From: Serratia liquefaciens
Lineage (GTDB): Bacteria > Pseudomonadota > Gammaproteobacteria > Enterobacterales > Enterobacteriaceae
Length of the DNA: 46,576 nt
Direction of reading: 5' to 3'
NCBI GenBank assembly: GCA_012719855.1
Contig: JAAXZN010000047.1
Coordinates: 1 to 46,576, forward strand
A program made the position numbers and the translations under genes. Shown piece by piece: positions 45,154-46,576 of this stretch (positions within the stretch are counted from its first letter, which is position 1; each line of letters opens with the position of its first letter). The notes under the pieces are model-generated. The model was not told the DNA's origin, did not search any database, and was given only the letters and a program-made list of their open reading frames with translations.

Positions 45154-46388
45154 AGAAACGTCTCGCTTTGTTGATCCTGCTGGTGGTCATTATCGTCATC
45201 GCCGTGCTGTGGTGGCGGGAAAACCGCCGCTACGATGGCCCGGTGCAGCAGGTGACCGCCAGCGCTGAACAGGTTGCTCGCGGTCGCTATCTGGCGCAGG
45301 CCGCCGACTGTGCCGCCTGCCATACCGCCAGCGGCGGTGCCCCTTTGGCCGGTGGCTATCCGCTGGAGACGCCGTTCGGCACTATCTATGGCAGCAACCT
45401 GACGCCTTCGGCCGATCATGGTATTGGCCGCTGGACCCGGGACGACTTCTTCCTGACGCTGACTCAGGGCGTGGCCCCGGGCGGTCGCCATCTGTACCCG
45501 GCGATGCCTTATACCTCGTATAAAGGCATTTCACGCCAGGATGCTGATGACATCTACGCCTATCTGATGACCCGCCCGGCGGTGGACGTCGCCATTCCGG
45601 AAAACGACATGCCGTTCCCGTTTAACCAACGCATGGCGCTGATCGGTTGGAACCTGCTGTTCCGCAGCCAGGAGCCGTTGCCAACCAGTTCACAAGGCAA
45701 TTCGGCTCAGTGGCAACGCGGCCGTTACCTGGCGGATACGCTGGGTCACTGCGGGGAATGCCATACGCCACGAGGCATGCTGGGGCAGATGAATCTTGGC
45801 AAGCCGATGCAGGGGGGGGATTTGGGGCGCTTTATGGCACCGGATATCACGCCGCACGGATTGGCCCAGCGCGGCTGGACGCCGGATGACCTGAACCGTT
45901 TCCTGGCGACCGGCATGGCACCTCAGGGATCTGCGTTCAGTGAGATGCACATGGTGGTGGATCTCAGCACCCGTCATCTGACGCCGGAAGATCATCAAGC
46001 ACTGGCGACCTATCTGATGGGGGAACAGCCGCCGGCTGCAGTGCCGGTTAAACTCGGCCAAGGCAGCGATGCCGGACGCATCAGCTATCTGGATCAGTGC
46101 TCCGGCTGCCATGCTCGGGAAGGTGAGGGTAAACCACACGTGGCGGTGGCGATGCGCGATAACGCCACGCTGCGCCAGCCGGATGCCAAGAATCTGATTG
46201 TCTCGGTGCTGGACGGTTTACCGGCGCAGCAATTCCCCAACGGCGAAAGTATGCAGAGCATGCCGGCCTTTGGCGAACGTCTGGACGATGCGCAAGTGGC
46301 GGAGCTGGTGAACTATCTGCGCGTAACCTGGGGAGGCTTGCCGGCGGATATCACCGCTGAGCAGGTGAAGGCGCTGCGCAAGAAGTAG
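45150..46388 (+). CDS. Membrane-anchored tri-heme cytochrome c subunit
   Basis: The 412-residue protein has an uncleaved N-terminal membrane helix (LALLILLVVIIVIAVLWW) and three heme-c motifs: CAACH (54-58), CGECH (about 202) and CSGCH (about 318). Each is followed by the expected distal ligand region. This is the build of cytochrome subunits of quinohaemo- and molybdo-dehydrogenases, which pass electrons from the periplasmic enzyme to the respiratory chain. It is the last gene of the operon before a strong terminator. Confidence 0.93.
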   Translation: MKKRLALLILLVVIIVIAVLWWRENRRYDGPVQQVTASAEQVARGRYLAQAADCAACHTASGGAPLAGGYPLETPFGTIYGSNLTPSADHGIGRWTRDDFFLTLTQGVAPGGRHLYPAMPYTSYKGISRQDADDIYAYLMTRPAVDVAIPENDMPFPFNQRMALIGWNLLFRSQEPLPTSSQGNSAQWQRGRYLADTLGHCGECHTPRGMLGQMNLGKPMQGGDLGRFMAPDITPHGLAQRGWTPDDLNRFLATGMAPQGSAFSEMHMVVDLSTRHLTPEDHQALATYLMGEQPPAAVPVKLGQGSDAGRISYLDQCSGCHAREGEGKPHVAVAMRDNATLRQPDAKNLIVSVLDGLPAQQFPNGESMQSMPAFGERLDDAQVAELVNYLRVTWGGLPADITAEQVKALRKK

Positions 46389-46404
46389 CTTCAGCCAGGT
46401 TAAA

Positions 46405-46439
46405 AAAATGGCCCGCAGTTTCGCACTGCGGGCCATTTT
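46405..46439 (+). terminator. Terminator of the molybdenum hydroxylase operon
   Basis: A 15-pair stem AAAATGGCCCGCAGT/ACTGCGGGCCATTTT with a five-base loop lies 17 bases after the cytochrome stop. Confidence 0.92.
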
Positions 46440-46440
46440 G

Positions 46441-46576
46441 TTGTCAGCCCTAAACCACCTCCTGGGGAGGTGGTGATTGTCCCTGTGAGGCTCTAGCCTG
46501 AAGAAAGCCCATGCCAGAAAATTCCAGCTTACTCACCACAAGTAAGAAGGAAATCACTGACATGAGCAGTTATAGA
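46441..46576 (+). mobile_element. Left end of an IS200/IS605-like element (cut by window edge)
   Basis: A nine-pair perfect hairpin (46454-46462 with 46466-46474, loop TGG) is followed by about 85 bases with GCCTGAAGAAAGCCC. A ribosome site (AAGGA) and an ATG come next. The subterminal hairpin without terminal inverted repeats is the IS200/IS605 pattern, in which TnpA binds the hairpin. The element begins just after the terminator of the cytochrome gene. The exact end base is not certain. Confidence 0.6.
46562..46576 (+). CDS. tnpA: IS200/IS605-like transposase TnpA, first five codons
   Basis: Only MSSYR is in the window. IS200-like TnpA proteins that start with MSSYR are known to me, and the ribosome site and upstream hairpin fit. 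The remainder lies outside, so the call rests on context. Confidence 0.5.

Noticed and set aside
1..46576. CRISPR array
   Set aside because: No set of regularly spaced direct repeats was seen; the repeats found are palindromic singles or pairs.

Overview
The right two thirds of the window is an enterobacterial core chromosome, most likely Serratia or a close relative. The gene order speC-mltC-yggX-mutY-trmB-yggL-glsB-yggN-hemW-rdgB-yggU-yggT-proC-yggS-(pilT-like)-ruvX-yqgE-gshB-rsmE-endA-sprT matches the E. coli speC-sprT neighbourhood in local variant form. It is followed by a class I fumarase and by a periplasmic molybdenum hydroxylase/cytochrome c operon with its own cofactor genes. The genus is inferred from gene content, GC-rich codon use and repeat types. 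No database search was run.

Positions 1-18320 form the right end of an integrated mobile element of the ICE (SPI-7/PAPI-1/clc-like) kind, inserted at the 3' end of tRNA-Phe (18321-18396, minus). Backbone genes are a partial YubB/DUF1281-like gene (2-640), a short N6 DNA methylase (8554-9132), a UvrD-like helicase, a MOBH/TraI_2-type protein with a ruined HD site, and a tyrosine integrase next to the tRNA. The left end of the element lies outside the window.

Two AT-rich cargo blocks sit in that backbone. Cargo 1 (about 0.75-8.2 kb) is the most unusual part of the window. It has two tandem, overlapping dCTP-deaminase-like genes whose active-site losses are complementary. Divergent from the translation genes are an ATP-grasp ligase and a small unknown gene. 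A rightward operon begins directly at a promoter with a complete tRNA-Ser(CGA) gene, followed by a full-length seryl-tRNA synthetase paralogue, an AsnRS/AspRS-like class II synthetase paralogue and an MFS exporter. This looks like a private tRNA/synthetase pair tied to a small-molecule pathway (tRNA-dependent aminoacyl transfer, or production of a synthetase inhibitor with self-resistance and export), or less likely a defence cassette. Cargo 2 (9.2-13.3 kb, minus) is a tightly coupled four-gene signalling operon: a BetR-domain/receiver regulator, a GT9-like glycosyltransferase, a secreted molybdopterin-oxidoreductase-fold protein lacking cysteine, and a hybrid histidine kinase.

Other items include a candidate arginine-rich leader ORF before speC, a DUF4160/DUF2442 pair between yggN and hemW, a 127-bp MITE-like palindromic repeat with a solo end elsewhere, a double-hairpin repeat before the fumarase gene, and the left end of an IS200/IS605-like element that runs off the right edge of the window.
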